A stretch of 64,000 bases of DNA. Origin: Pseudoscleropodium purum. Its lineage: Eukaryota; Streptophyta; Bryopsida; Hypnales; Brachytheciaceae. The translations under genes and the position numbers were made by a program. The notes beneath the pieces were generated by a model. That model did no database searches, was not told where the DNA came from, and was given only the letters and a program-made list of their open reading frames with translations. How positions within the stretch are numbered: the stretch's first letter is position 1; each line of letters begins with the position of its first letter. Positions 37,361 through 48,354 of this stretch are shown in pieces. The stretch is from assembly GCA_963969395.1 (NCBI GenBank), contig OZ017804.1:6386001-6450000 (forward strand), in the 5' to 3' direction.

Positions 37361-38540
37361 CCTGCGTGTCGAAGTCTTCGTGGCTTCTTTTGGCTTTTTT
37401 TGTGGCTCGTAGCACTTCCAGTGACACGTGGTGAACAGGACGGAATGTCGGCGGGCTTGGTCTTTGCAGAATTTGCAAAAAGGCCTCCAAACGAAGTGAA
37501 GAACAGGTATTTTAACCTCATCACACTTGCATTATTGGCAAGAAATTTCTCATGATTTAAAAAATGCTGCATAATATTATTTAGCTAGGTCGATTGTTAC
37601 CACGAGTAAAATAGAGAGTTAGAATATTCCAAAAAAATTAACAAAAATGTTTCTAAGGTATAAGGAATTTTTTTTTATTGGTTTATTACTCTAGATTAAT
37701 TATGTTGAAATGGAAATAAGAAACTAGTAGTTGATATTAGGATGATTTGGTGGATGTCGGAACAACAAAATTAACTATGAGATTTTGATTAGGTATGCTC
37801 TGGTGTTAAGAGTGACTGCATACCAAGGGTCTTTGGAATTCAATGTAAGATAGCTTTGGACTAGTGTCATTGTGCTAATACCAAGGCTAACATTGATAAC
37901 ATTTTTCACTAATTTAGTAGGTCTCTTTTAACTTGAAAAAGAACCATGTATTTAAAAAGGAATGATCTTTTCAAACATGATCAAGAAGTGTTTTTTGTTT
38001 TTTGTTTTTGTTTTTGGACAAATGACTTGGTGGTCTCATTTTCAAAAGGGTTATGGGTGATGTGGCTCCTTATTTGCTTGTACTTTGTAAGTGAAGGTGG
38101 TCTCTGAGTGTGGAATTTTGAAGCCTTGTGGCAATTTTTTTTGGCAGCATTGTAACCATTGGCATTACCTTTTTTTGCATGGAGCTCATTAGGCAAGCAT
38201 TTAAGAGATTATGTTGGCATATAGGTAGGACTAGTAATTTCCAAACTTGCTACAAGGCATCAACAACAAGAAAAACTAAATCCATGTGGCCTTCATTGCA
38301 AATGGGATTTTAATATGAATGAAGTCATAAACCAAAAGGTGAAGCAGAAATATCATACATCTCTCTCTCTCTCTCTCTGTCAAAAAAAAATAAAATATTA
38401 TACATATAGTATATAAACTAGAAGAGTAATTACAATGTTCCCAACAATTTTGATTGAATTCAAAAATTGAATGCAAAAGATACAAGGCTTTGAAGTTGTT
38501 CTAAGAAGTGTTTAGAATTGAGTTGCACAAGTAGGGAAGC
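37361..38540. other. Spacer between block A and the mobile-element cluster
   Basis: No supported gene. Short frames near 37243-37555 and 37981-38313 lack family motifs or splice context. A short CT microsatellite sits at 38361-38379. Confidence 0.5.
38361..38379. repeat. CT microsatellite
   Basis: A simple run of about nine CT dinucleotides. Confidence 0.9.
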
Positions 38541-38542
38541 CT

Positions 38543-38798
38543 TAGATGAGATTTCAGCCCTAAGAGAGCCGTGAGTTCCCGTGCATTCCACTAGATTCCT
38601 AGACTCTACGCATTGCCCTACAGTAGCTGTGCAACATGGCACAACAATTGCCACGTCATTTTTTTTAAATTCAACTTTTCTTGGCATTTTAAAATTAGAA
38701 AAAAAATTCAAATTTTTTTTTAACATCGACCATACTTGGATTGCTAGGGGAACAAGCCCAGACGGCCTTCCATTCCCTTCAAAAAATATCTAATGTTT
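38543..38798 (+). mobile_element. MITE-like element, family M, copy 2
   Basis: Shares the layout of the elements at 27493 and 62206: AGATGAGATTT at one end, CATTAGATATTTTT on the other strand at the other end, and a core with CTACAGTAGC followed by GGCACAACAATTGCCACG. It abuts the gypsy remnant. Target-site duplication was not resolved. Confidence 0.55.
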
Positions 38799-39333
38799 AG
38801 TTTATTCCATATTCATTGTTACTACACATTCAATACATGCATGAGTCATATTTGGGCAGGGTATTTAGAAAGTCGATGATGGGTTCTTCTGTTCCAACCT
38901 CCAAGGTCTGTTCCGAAAATTCAAAATCAACTTCTGTCATAATCGTGAAGTAACTGGGAACTGAGCCTAAATCTTCTAGATTGGACTAGTCTGTGGTGTA
39001 TCCATTTGACTTACTAGTCTCCTCCATATAGTCCATATGCTTCCAAGGAATCCGGGTAGCCGGTTTTCCCACTATAAACACCTTAGTTCCTTAGTCAACT
39101 AGAACTCTAACTACATACAACCAAGGTCTCCCCAGTAACATAGGGAAAGGCCTTCTCTTAGTTACCCGGATGACCACATAGTTCATTAGATACATCTCCT
39201 TTCCGATCCGGGTCGAAATCTTCAACAGTCTTTCTATCGGATGTACGAGATATTGATCCGCCATTTGCAGTATTTGATCTGTTTCTTGAAAAGAAATATA
39301 TCTGAGGTCAAATGCCGTATCTTCCAACATGAG

Positions 39334-40436
39334 CACTACTAGAAAATTCATGACCAAAACAACAAAATTATAACTCAAACTTGTTGAATGACTCAGTCAT
39401 TTTAGAGGTGTTGTTTAGGACAAAATCAAACTGAAATTTGTTGATTTTTTTTGTTGTTTTGGACAAATCAAAAAAATTAAATTAAATTTTAAAATAATTT
39501 CTTTTTTAAAAAAATTTAAAATTTTTTTTAAATTAAAATTTTTTGGGTGGTGCTCATTTAAAATTAAAAAAATTTTGGCCTAGGCAGCCACCTAAGCAAC
39601 AGGCCATGAGGGCAGAGGCCACTTAGGCCACCTGCCACGTGGGTGGGTGCCTCCAAGGGGATTCAAACCTTGAACCTCATGTTTGGAGGTTCAAGGTTCC
39701 AACCACTAAACCACTTAAATACTTAAGTGACCACTCAAGAACTAAAATTTTATATATTTAGTTTTTTCATTGTTTTTTTATGTATTTTGTATTTTCAAGG
39801 GATTTCAGAGGTCATTTAGTCATAGTAGAACACATTTAAAAAAACAACTTAGACTTAAAAAATTTGTAAATTCAAAATAACTTTCACCTTCAAAAATTCT
39901 TTTGTGATTTAGAGTCTCCAATAAAAAGTTATGAACAAAAATCAGAGAGGATGTTTGAAAATGTCAAAATAAATGTTCTTAACTACCCCTCTCTGATTTT
40001 TGTCTATAACTTTTGAATGGAGGATCAAATTCACAAACGGATTTTTGGAAATGAAAGTTAGCTTGAATTTACAACTTTTCTCAGTTCTAAGTTTTTTGAA
40101 ACTTTATATTCTACTATGCGAGAATGGACTCCAAAGTCTGCTGATTTGAAAAAAGACTGAATTTTACATGATTAATTTTTTTTAAAAATCATTATACTTA
40201 AATTCTCAAATATTTCAGAAAGATTCCAAAATGATTTCAAAGATTCCAAAAAGATTCTTAAAAGATTTCAAATTCAACAAAAATTTGTTGATTTGATCAT
40301 TGCACTATACAAATCAACAGAAAGAATTTACCATTTTGTTGATTTTTATAGAAAGTTACAAAATGGTCATTCTACTGTCCCAAATAACATAAATTAGTTG
40401 AATTTTTATTGTTTTGATCGTGCATTTCTAGTAGTG
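39334..40436. mobile_element. Non-autonomous CACTA (En/Spm-type) element inserted in gypsy protease
   Basis: The termini are CACTACTAGAAA and TTTCTAGTAGTG, extending as imperfect inverted repeats for about 30-40 bases (both contain ACCAAAACAA/ATCAAAACAA on the inward side). Flanking triplets are GAG (39331-39333) and AAG (40437-40439), a 3-base target duplication with one change. The gypsy protease frame runs on across the site if the triplet is counted once. At 1103 bases, with no transposase coding, it is non-autonomous. A tRNA-like promoter segment lies inside. Confidence 0.85.
39655..39716 (-). repeat. tRNA-like (SINE-type) Pol III box pair inside the CACTA element
   Basis: On the minus strand, TGGTTTAGTGG (39713-39703) fits the A box, and GGTTTGAATCC (39669-39659) fits the B box with one change, 33 bases apart. 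The segment does not fold into an evident full tRNA, so it is not called as a tRNA gene. Confidence 0.45.
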
Positions 40437-42600
40437 AAGATTTACTCTGGAACCTCCGTCCACTAGAATTCTTGGCACGATACACCCTTCAACCTCCACG
40501 TCTAGTTCCGGTGCTCTATAATCTTCTAGTTGGGGGATGTTGACAATGACTAAGGGTAGCTTCAACCTTCTCTTTCTTCTTTTGATTCAGGTCTCTTGGA
40601 TCAACTTTTGATAGTTCACGTTGTCATGGAGAAGTTGTTTGATGGTGACATTCGCTTTCTGATCCTTGATATCTTGAACAATGTCGTATTCATCGACCTT
40701 AAGTTTTGGATTGATGAAAACCGGAACATCATCAAAAGTGACTTGTCGTTGTCCGGATTTTGAAAGTCTTCTAGATCTATTTGGGTCCTTTCGAACTTCC
40801 TGACTGATGTCAATGGGAATTGGATAATGTCCTACCTTTTTTTCTAACTCTGTTACGAGTCAGATAGGTTCTAATCTCATTGAATGATCAGAATCACTTA
40901 GATCTGATTCTGTATTGGTGTTGCCAAGTCTGGATTTCACTTTTCCTCTTTGTTTCCTATTGCTATGTCTATCTTTTTGGTTCTTGGTGGAACTCTAGGT
41001 TACTACTCTATGAATAGATCCCTCTAGCACTTTCGGAAATTCCACCTCTAATTGTCATTTCCACGAGTTTTCAATTCCGGCCGTAAAGCTGTAATTGAGT
41101 GTGGTTTGATCTCGCGATGGGACTTCTACATGCTTGTAAAGAGTGCAGATCTGTTGTGGTTTTGGATACTCTCCACTTCCATGTATGTATTCTTGACAGT
41201 TTTGATGAGGTAGAGCTAGAGGTGCACCTTGCCCATGTCCCTTGTGGGGACAATTGTTGGCATAATGTTGAAGGCTGCCATATAGAAAACAACATCCAGG
41301 CGAAAATCTAGAAGGGGAATTTTTACCTTGGCTAGATCTGGCCATTTTGGAATGCTAGGGCACGTTGATTTGGACCAATTGTTGAGATATCCTTCCTCTT
41401 CCATATCCAGTCTAGATTCAGAATACTGGATTAACAAGTTCTTCGTATTCTTCCATCTTCAGTAAGGTGTACTACACCCCCTCCTCATCTACGAAGTAGA
41501 TCTGCTTCTAAGGTCTTTGATTGCACTTACTTGCATAGTGTCCAGATCTTCTTCATCTTGGACACCAAACATTGGCTTGCGTTGTGGGTACAATCCGTCT
41601 CAAAGCTCAATTATCTGCTAAGTTCACCTTGAGTGCATCTAGAGATTTTTGAATTTTCTTCATGAATTACTTGGAATCCTAGTCCTCCACCTTCACTTTG
41701 ACTGTCTTCTGGATGGCTTTTTCATTCTTGCTTCATGCGTCTCTCCTACTGTTGGAAGTTTTTGCTTCACTTTCAGAACTTTTTGTCTCAATAGTCAATG
41801 GATCTGTTTTGGTTCCGGAACTTGGAGTCTCGGAATCTGAAAATTTCCATCTACATCTCTCCTTCTTTTCATACTTCTTGCTTTGTCCTTTTTCCATCTT
41901 CTCACTCTTCTTGATGGATCTCCTCAACGATTGAGTTGAGTTTTTGTAATTCTGTATTGACTCCATAGCTTCCTATAATGTGGTAGGTCGAGCTTGACGG
42001 ACTTGAAAATCCATCCCCTTTGGAAATCTTGCCACATACCATTCCACCTATATACTTGGAGCTATGTCCGTGGTCAGTTTCTTAATTAGGGCCTTCATCC
42101 TTTGTCCATATTTCCTCACAAATTCATTGGAATGCATGGATACTTCGCTAAGCTATCCCAATGCTTTAGCATCTCCTCCGACTTCTTGGAGCATTCAGAA
42201 CAAAAGATCCATAAGTTGATCTTAGTCACACCGGATAGGATCCGGAACATCTTGGTACCATCTTAGGGCTTCATCTTTTAGCAACCTTTAGAAAATCCGT
42301 TGCCTTGAGATATGGTCTTCTTAATTTGCTACAGCAGTGGCTTCAAACTCCCCCAACTAATCATCTACACTATTCCCCCGGAATTTACTATACCTAAGAC
42401 GGATGGTAGTTACCATAATCTTTGCTTTGTTAGAGAATTTTTCCTCTTCAGAAGCTATGTACTCAGATTCCCTCTCAGTCTCCACTCTCTCTAAGATACT
42501 AAGGTACATAATTTCTCTTCCTAGACTACAAAGTAGATCACATTTTCATACACTCCTCAATTCTTTCCAAGGATTGAAACCTATATAGATTGGCATCACA

Positions 42601-43880
42601 ATATAGCTTGGAAATAAGAATTGAAATGCATTTGGTAGAATTGCAAATGTTAGGGCTATAATTCTATATCAATGATTGGCCCTACTTTTTTTTATTGACA
42701 AGAAGTTTCAAAAAGCCTATGACTAAATGCCTTAACCTAGGATGTCACTTTGATTTTGTTTTTACATTTCCTCCTTATTTTTTCTAAGGACCTAAGGTTG
42801 TTCTTTTTTTGTGGGGGCAATTGGAAAATTTATTGCCCCTCCAAAAACACTGCAATTAATAGAGGCATATAGAATAACCTCCCTACTATAAGTTATACAA
42901 AGAATGATTCTTTGCTTTGAGCATATATTCTTGAACCTTCAACAATGCTTTGTAGACCACATAAGCTATGGTAAAGTATCAAGCCACTCCTATAGTTAGG
43001 TGCAATTATACCTCCAATGACTCCTAGAAATATCCCCAATAAATTAGTGAATAATGTTCAATGAACATTGGTGGAATCATACAATAAGGCCATATTTGTT
43101 ACATTGAGACTTTTTGCAATCTCATTTTATCTTTGACTCAAAGATAAACTGCTTTGTCTCTTTATTAGTATTTTTTTATAAATAGGTAACAACACCAACT
43201 TATAGAATTTCATTTTAGAATCACTATTTGAGCATTATATATTTTGGTTTTCAAATACTATTTTTTAAAATGAATTTACAATAACTAGCATTTTGTCTCA
43301 AAATTTGTGAAAAGTCTCAATATAACGAATATGGCCTTCAATGTTTAGCCCTTAAAGGACATTTATTGTCTGCAATTGGTCAAACTTCATTAGTTTCCTA
43401 TATTAAAACATGCATTTCAAAAATCTGATAATTTTTCATGTATTAATATATATTTTTAATTTATCTTCATTTTTTCAAAGTTGTAAATTGTAAAATGATT
43501 TTTAATATTTTTTTAAAGTAATTTCTTTATAAAAATCATAGTAATTAAAAAAATGCTTAAAATAATATGAAATTTTTAGCAAAAATGGAGATCATAGTGA
43601 TAAACATCATGGTGTAATTTTCATACTCCTTGAGCTCACTCCAAGAGAAATTCAATAGAAAAAGTTCAAAAGTGTTGTATTTTTAGTTTTCAAAACACTA
43701 CCTTCAAAGTATTACAAGAACTACAATTTCAACAATTTTTTCGGGGAAATAAAGATAGAATTCAATGCAGATTATTGGTGCTACATTCTCAGTCAAGACT
43801 AAAATCATTTAAAATTAAGAACCATGTGAAAATTCATGTTTGACTTTCAAAATTCCCCTCGGGCTTGCATTGTCCTTGAA
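42601..43880. other. AT-rich spacer around the 253-bp MITE
   Basis: No gene recognised outside the MITE at 43086-43338. Confidence 0.5.
43086..43338. mobile_element. 253-bp MITE with long terminal inverted repeats
   Basis: Starts AAGGCCATATTTGTTACATT and ends with the complement of AAGGCCATATTCGTTATATT; the similarity continues through TGAGACTTTT. A 4-base target duplication CAAT flanks it at 43082-43085 and 43339-43342. No coding capacity. The superfamily is unknown. Confidence 0.85.
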
Positions 43881-44020
43881 GACATGGTTTGCTGTTAATA
43901 ACAAGATATGAACTCATTTTACATTTTGAGTATGATAAATAAGCTGGCCATGAGCAGAGAAATTGAGAACAATGAACCACTCAATGCAAGTTTTACAGCA
44001 GAAACATCACTTGGAGAAGA
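43880..44020. repeat. Short direct repeat, left copy (right copy 47290-47430)
   Basis: Shares GATAAATAAGCTGGCCATGA, then GAAATTGAGAACAATG/AAAATTGAGATCAATA and CACTCAATGCAAGTTTT, with the segment at about 47346-47410. The pair brackets duplication block B. Confidence 0.8.
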
Positions 44021-47000
44021 CCTGAAGAGTCAAGAAGTTTCTGACTGAATCCCTTGCCTCTGCCTTTTGATTCCGCCCTTCCCAAATCAAAACCCAAACC
44101 CCCAAACATAAATTAGCCATAATCAGCTATCTTGCATACTAATTAACCAAAGGTGTCACTTTTGGTGTCACAAGCAGGAGAGCTCCTTGTTTCCAAACTC
44201 TCCAATTGACCCCCAAAAGTGAGGTCCCAATGTCTGTAACCGCAAACTTTCCAACCAATAAAATAATGTGACCTAATGATAGTAACCCTCTCAAACCTTT
44301 TGGGCTTCCCAGCTGGTTATCAAATCCATACTCTGAACATGAAAAAAGTCGAGAACCTCAAAGTCATGAGCAAATACTTTCTCTAGACCCAAAACTCCAC
44401 ACCACTGGAACTGGAGTCACACAAACCAAATCATACAATTTACAACATTTCCCAGTTCCTACCGACATTTTAGTATAAATATATGATATTTTTTCCTAAT
44501 CTCCTGTACGGAACTGGAATTTTCTTCATCTTATTCACACAATTGTATGGAAAAATGCTCCTTCGAACCATTGGCATTGTGCAATGATTCTTCGAATGTC
44601 TGCCACGGTAGGAACATCAGCGGTCGCCGTAACTCTCAGGCTTGTGCTTTTTCCTCAGCTGTAAAAAAACAGGAGTTTGAATCCACAATCAGATTTTCAG
44701 GAACAGGTATTGTTTAGTGAAAGAATTTTTTGACTGAACGTGGATAAGGGTCACATTCGGAATTCCAATGTAAAGGTTTAATTACAACAAGGAACTGGCT
44801 GAAGTATTTGAGTTGCCAAACTGGATGAACAAAAGAATCAGCCATTGAAACTCAAGTCTAGATTACTCATAGATTTTAGTTTTTTTGACACTTGAGTGTC
44901 ACATTATAGTGATACTCTAAAACTTCTCATTTCAGCAAATATGACCATCCTAGCTGCTTAGTTAGATTTTTGACTCCTGTACATTACTTGTGGCACTCTT
45001 AAAATATGCCAATTTAACGAATATGAGGTGTACACCTTGAACATTCATAAGCAGCCACACCTGATTCAATCATTAGTACGTATTGTTTGAAAATTAGCAT
45101 GGATGTGCACCTGATTACTGTGGCCACACTTTTATTTCCTGCAATTGGTGGCGCGTGGGTGCAAACGTGCATAACATCTGCACACAACATTAATTGAAGA
45201 TAATGTTAGTGAACCCTGAAATCGTCATTTCACACAACAAGGATTGGCCTTGATCGTCTCCAGAGGAACATGGTGTAGTATATTCACCGCAAAAAAGGCC
45301 CATGCAATCCCTATTATGTACTGAAATATGACTTTGGTACTCATAAACATTTGAATACTATGGCATGAAGTTGTTAGTACTTAAATACAATAAAGGTAGG
45401 GAAATATAGATAGTATCAAAATGCTAAACTCAAATAAAGAAACAAAAGTATGCGGCCAAAATGGGTTAATAACCTTGAAGGGTGAACTGGAATGCGGTAC
45501 AAGCTTTGGATACTTGCGGCAAACCAGTTTATCCTGGTTTTGTTTTATGGCCAATTCCACGAGATTGGGTGGAATTCCAGGCCCGATTCCGCATATCAGT
45601 CCCTTAAAATTGCCTCCTGGAAGTCGCAGTACCAAGTGCAAAGTGGAACCTGTCATTGGTCCCGTTCCAACTTCAGATCACTTCATTGCTTTCCAAATTC
45701 AAAGAAAGCAAGGCAGAAAGTATTGCAATAAGAGAATAATGGTAACGCCTTGCATTAGCCTTCAACATAACATTGATTTCTCCAGACTGGCATCAGAATC
45801 ACCATGTGAGAACCATTATCAAAACTCGAAGAATGAGAAAGACTCGATCACGTGTAAGAAACAGAAAACACAACTTCGGGTACTAGTCAATGGGAAATGA
45901 GCCTCAAAAACGTTAATTTCGTTTAATTGACTGACATTTCATGGCTTTAGCACTTTCAAGGAGGGCGTGCTGAAACGTAAATCTGTTGCGCTCTTAGTTC
46001 TTAGAGCTTTCTATTGTTGAAGCTATAAATCGCCCAATTGACGTTGTAACAGACTCTTGAACAGCCATTGAGATCGACTCTATCCATTCAAGTGTCTATG
46101 CCAATCCTACTGTACTTTTATCAGCACGATGTTTTGAATTCCACTCCTTTAGCAATGGTAAGACTCAAGAAAATGTTCTGGAAAGATCGAAGGGTTTTTG
46201 AGATCACTGTACCATTCTGAATATTGTAATCTGATAGAGTGCAACCAAGCTCCAGTTGCTTCCTAGAGAAAATGAGCCGCTGCAGGTTGCTTGCACTCCT
46301 GGTAACAAAAACACCCAAACAGAACAAAACTTTTCAACTTGTCTCACCTCATAAATTTTGTGTAAGATCTAACACAAGCATTCTATACGCCTAAAAAATT
46401 GATCTAATTCTGATCCTACTTCGACTCACTCCAGTATCCTTTTGTTACGAACATCACCCTCGAAAAGCAAAGCTAGCACCCATTCCAAGTTTTAACAGCT
46501 TCAGCTAAATTATAATGTTAATTAATATGAACATAAGGAATGAGAACAATTCATTCATAGTCTGTACAACATACCAGTTCTCTTCTGCACTTCACACATG
46601 AGTGCTTCGACAGTGTAATCCGCAGTGCTATCAAAATTGATGGTACAAGTCCTGCACCTGCATGATTCTGACTAAGCTTGGCTTTAACTCCAATGCCTAC
46701 TGTTGTGGAATAGAAACTAGACTCCTGACTAACACTCTCTATGTACAACTGAATTTTGCAGGAAAAAGGAGCTAGATCTTAATGAGGTTACAATTGAAAT
46801 CCTGTATCATACAAGCTCCAAGCTCAAGCTCTATGTACACAACAATACTTACAATAAGACTCGAGTGAGATTGTTGATTGATCAGCAATGGCAATCTGGA
46901 AGAACAGTTGAAGTAGACTGATTTATATGCGGATCACAATGCCCGGCATTGTGCCGAAAAAAAGCATTAATAACTGGCGGCATTGACTTTGTTTATTTCT

Positions 47001-47150
47001 TGGGAACGCAGTTTCGGTAGACGAGCTTGGCTTCGGTTGGAAACTTGGGCTGCAATCAATACGTGAACATTGGTTCGAGAGGGGTGAAGCTTGGGATTTA
47101 AGTCCGTGACTTGGAAGAGGGGTCTTGGGGTGATTCCAAGTCAACCTTGA
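44021..47150. repeat. Direct duplication block B
   Basis: Same-orientation copy of 34541-37360. It carries the dead ubiquitin-eL40 copy. Small indels distinguish the two blocks, and one insertion of about 350 bases at about 45840-46170 is missing from block A. Confidence 0.85.
44617..46663 (-). pseudogene. Dead paralog of the ubiquitin-eL40 fusion gene
   Basis: All five exons of the intact gene at 35096-36850 can be found: 46663-46575, 46298-46213, 45659-45514, 45177-45111 and 44658-44617. Three lesions break it: a 20-base deletion right after the third codon of exon 1, a 1-base deletion near the start of exon 2, and an AAA to TAA change in exon 4 just after the third zinc cysteine. Exon 3 is open and reads [10 protein letters not shown], then NLVELAIKQNQDKLVCRK. 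Splice sites are mostly kept, so transcripts could still form. The LPGG terminus is shared with the intact copy, so that change predates the duplication. Confidence 0.85.
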
Positions 47151-47289
47151 GTATCAAAGTCTTCTCTTTCATTTCAACGGTGGCAATCATCATAATTATT
47201 CCACACAAATGAGGAATTATGCTTATTACAGGAGCTACTCAAGAAAACAAGAGCTATGCTCAAACACCTCCAGTCTTTTAGGGGTTAAC

Positions 47290-47430
47290 TGAAGGCTGGG
47301 TTTTCTATTAATAACAAGAGATGAACTCATCTGACGTTTTGAGTAGGATAAATAAGCTGGCCATGAGCAGAAAAATTGAGATCAATAGACCACTCAATGC
47401 AAGTTTTGCAGCAAAAACACATCAGTTGAA
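47290..47430. repeat. Short direct repeat, right copy (left copy 43880-44020)
   Basis: See the left copy. It lies just outside the right end of block B. Confidence 0.8.
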
Positions 47431-48354
47431 GAAGACCTAAAGCATAGTAATATTCACCCCGGAATCTTGATTGTGAATCAAGAGTCGGCGTGTTTTCGTA
47501 AACATTCAGTTGAGTTGATAATTCACAAGAGTCAAAATCACAAAACAAACTACAAGTCTTAATGACTCCCAATGGCATCCGTGACTCAATACCGAAGTTC
47601 TACGTTGTTAAAATGAACCTGCAGACGTTGGATTCTTCCCAATAGAGACCAAAGCAAAGTGCACAGTCGCATTAACACTCACAACCAATTTTCAAAAAAG
47701 TTCAAAATATATTACACTTCGATTTACAAACCGAGAGGACAATTAGTGGCGTCCCCTGGACTGCAAAATCTTACAACAAAAATTATGTTCAATTCTGAGA
47801 AGTACTACTCAATCTACAAAGTGCTTCTACCAAAAGTGATGCTTCTCAAGGCACCCCAAAATCGATCCAGGTTTGCAAATGCAAGCCACAAACTTGAACT
47901 AGCCCAGCATTTGCAACTCCAGAACCTAAAACCTACAAAACTGCTGCTGCACAGTAAGCAAATGAGGTTCAAACTATTACAGCTCTACTAGTTCCTTAAT
48001 TCAAAGGAATTCTCACAAAAAGTCTATTAGTTTGAATCCTGCAAGGTCTCTCCCATTTGGAGATGTTAAACCTCGTGATTCCTGCTCTACAATTTACACA
48101 TAAGTTACCAAACTGGGTTACAGATGGATCATCTTCCCAGATGGGTAATCTTCCAACTGACTCAAAAATGTTATGGTACAATTAAGGGAAACCTCCATAA
48201 TTTCACCAGATCACTAGACTGATATAATCCAAGTCTGACCCTCCCTCACCCCACCCACAAGATCAATATCATTCTAGCTGGTTTCTATGGAAAGTGCATC
48301 ATCATACCTGAATTAGTATACAAAAATCTGTATAGACAAGAATTAGGGTTGTTT
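47431..48354. other. 3' flank of the eEF2 gene
   Basis: No independent gene recognised. The portion nearest 48354 should contain the eEF2 3' UTR, since the gene reads leftward. Confidence 0.5.

Larger units (their letters stand above)
38830..42600 (-). mobile_element. Ty3/gypsy retrotransposon remnant (gag, zinc knuckle, protease)
   Basis: Decayed reading frames on the minus strand occur in element order. A gag-like region lies at about 42300-41700, including a lysine-rich stretch at 41966-41733. A degenerate CCHC zinc knuckle at about 41300-41240 has one cysteine replaced by Tyr. A QLL-type linker typical of gypsy polyproteins lies near 40640. A retropepsin domain has its DGGS-like active-site region near 40460 and its LLGRPWLY motif near 39115. 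The protease is split by the CACTA-type element at 39334-40436. Stops and frameshifts are frequent. I see no reverse transcriptase, RNase H or integrase, and no LTR pair, so the copy is truncated and inactive. Confidence 0.8.

Noticed and set aside
37243..37555. Short plus-strand frames after block A
   Set aside because: Overlapping frames without motifs; partly within the duplicated flank, where the block B copy is not open.
39655..39716. tRNA gene
   Set aside because: Only the A and B boxes fit; no acceptor stem or anticodon arm could be drawn.
45421..45900. 159-codon plus-strand open frame across block B
   Set aside because: It runs antisense to exon 3 of the ubiquitin-eL40 copy and its intron; the minus-strand assignment explains the region.
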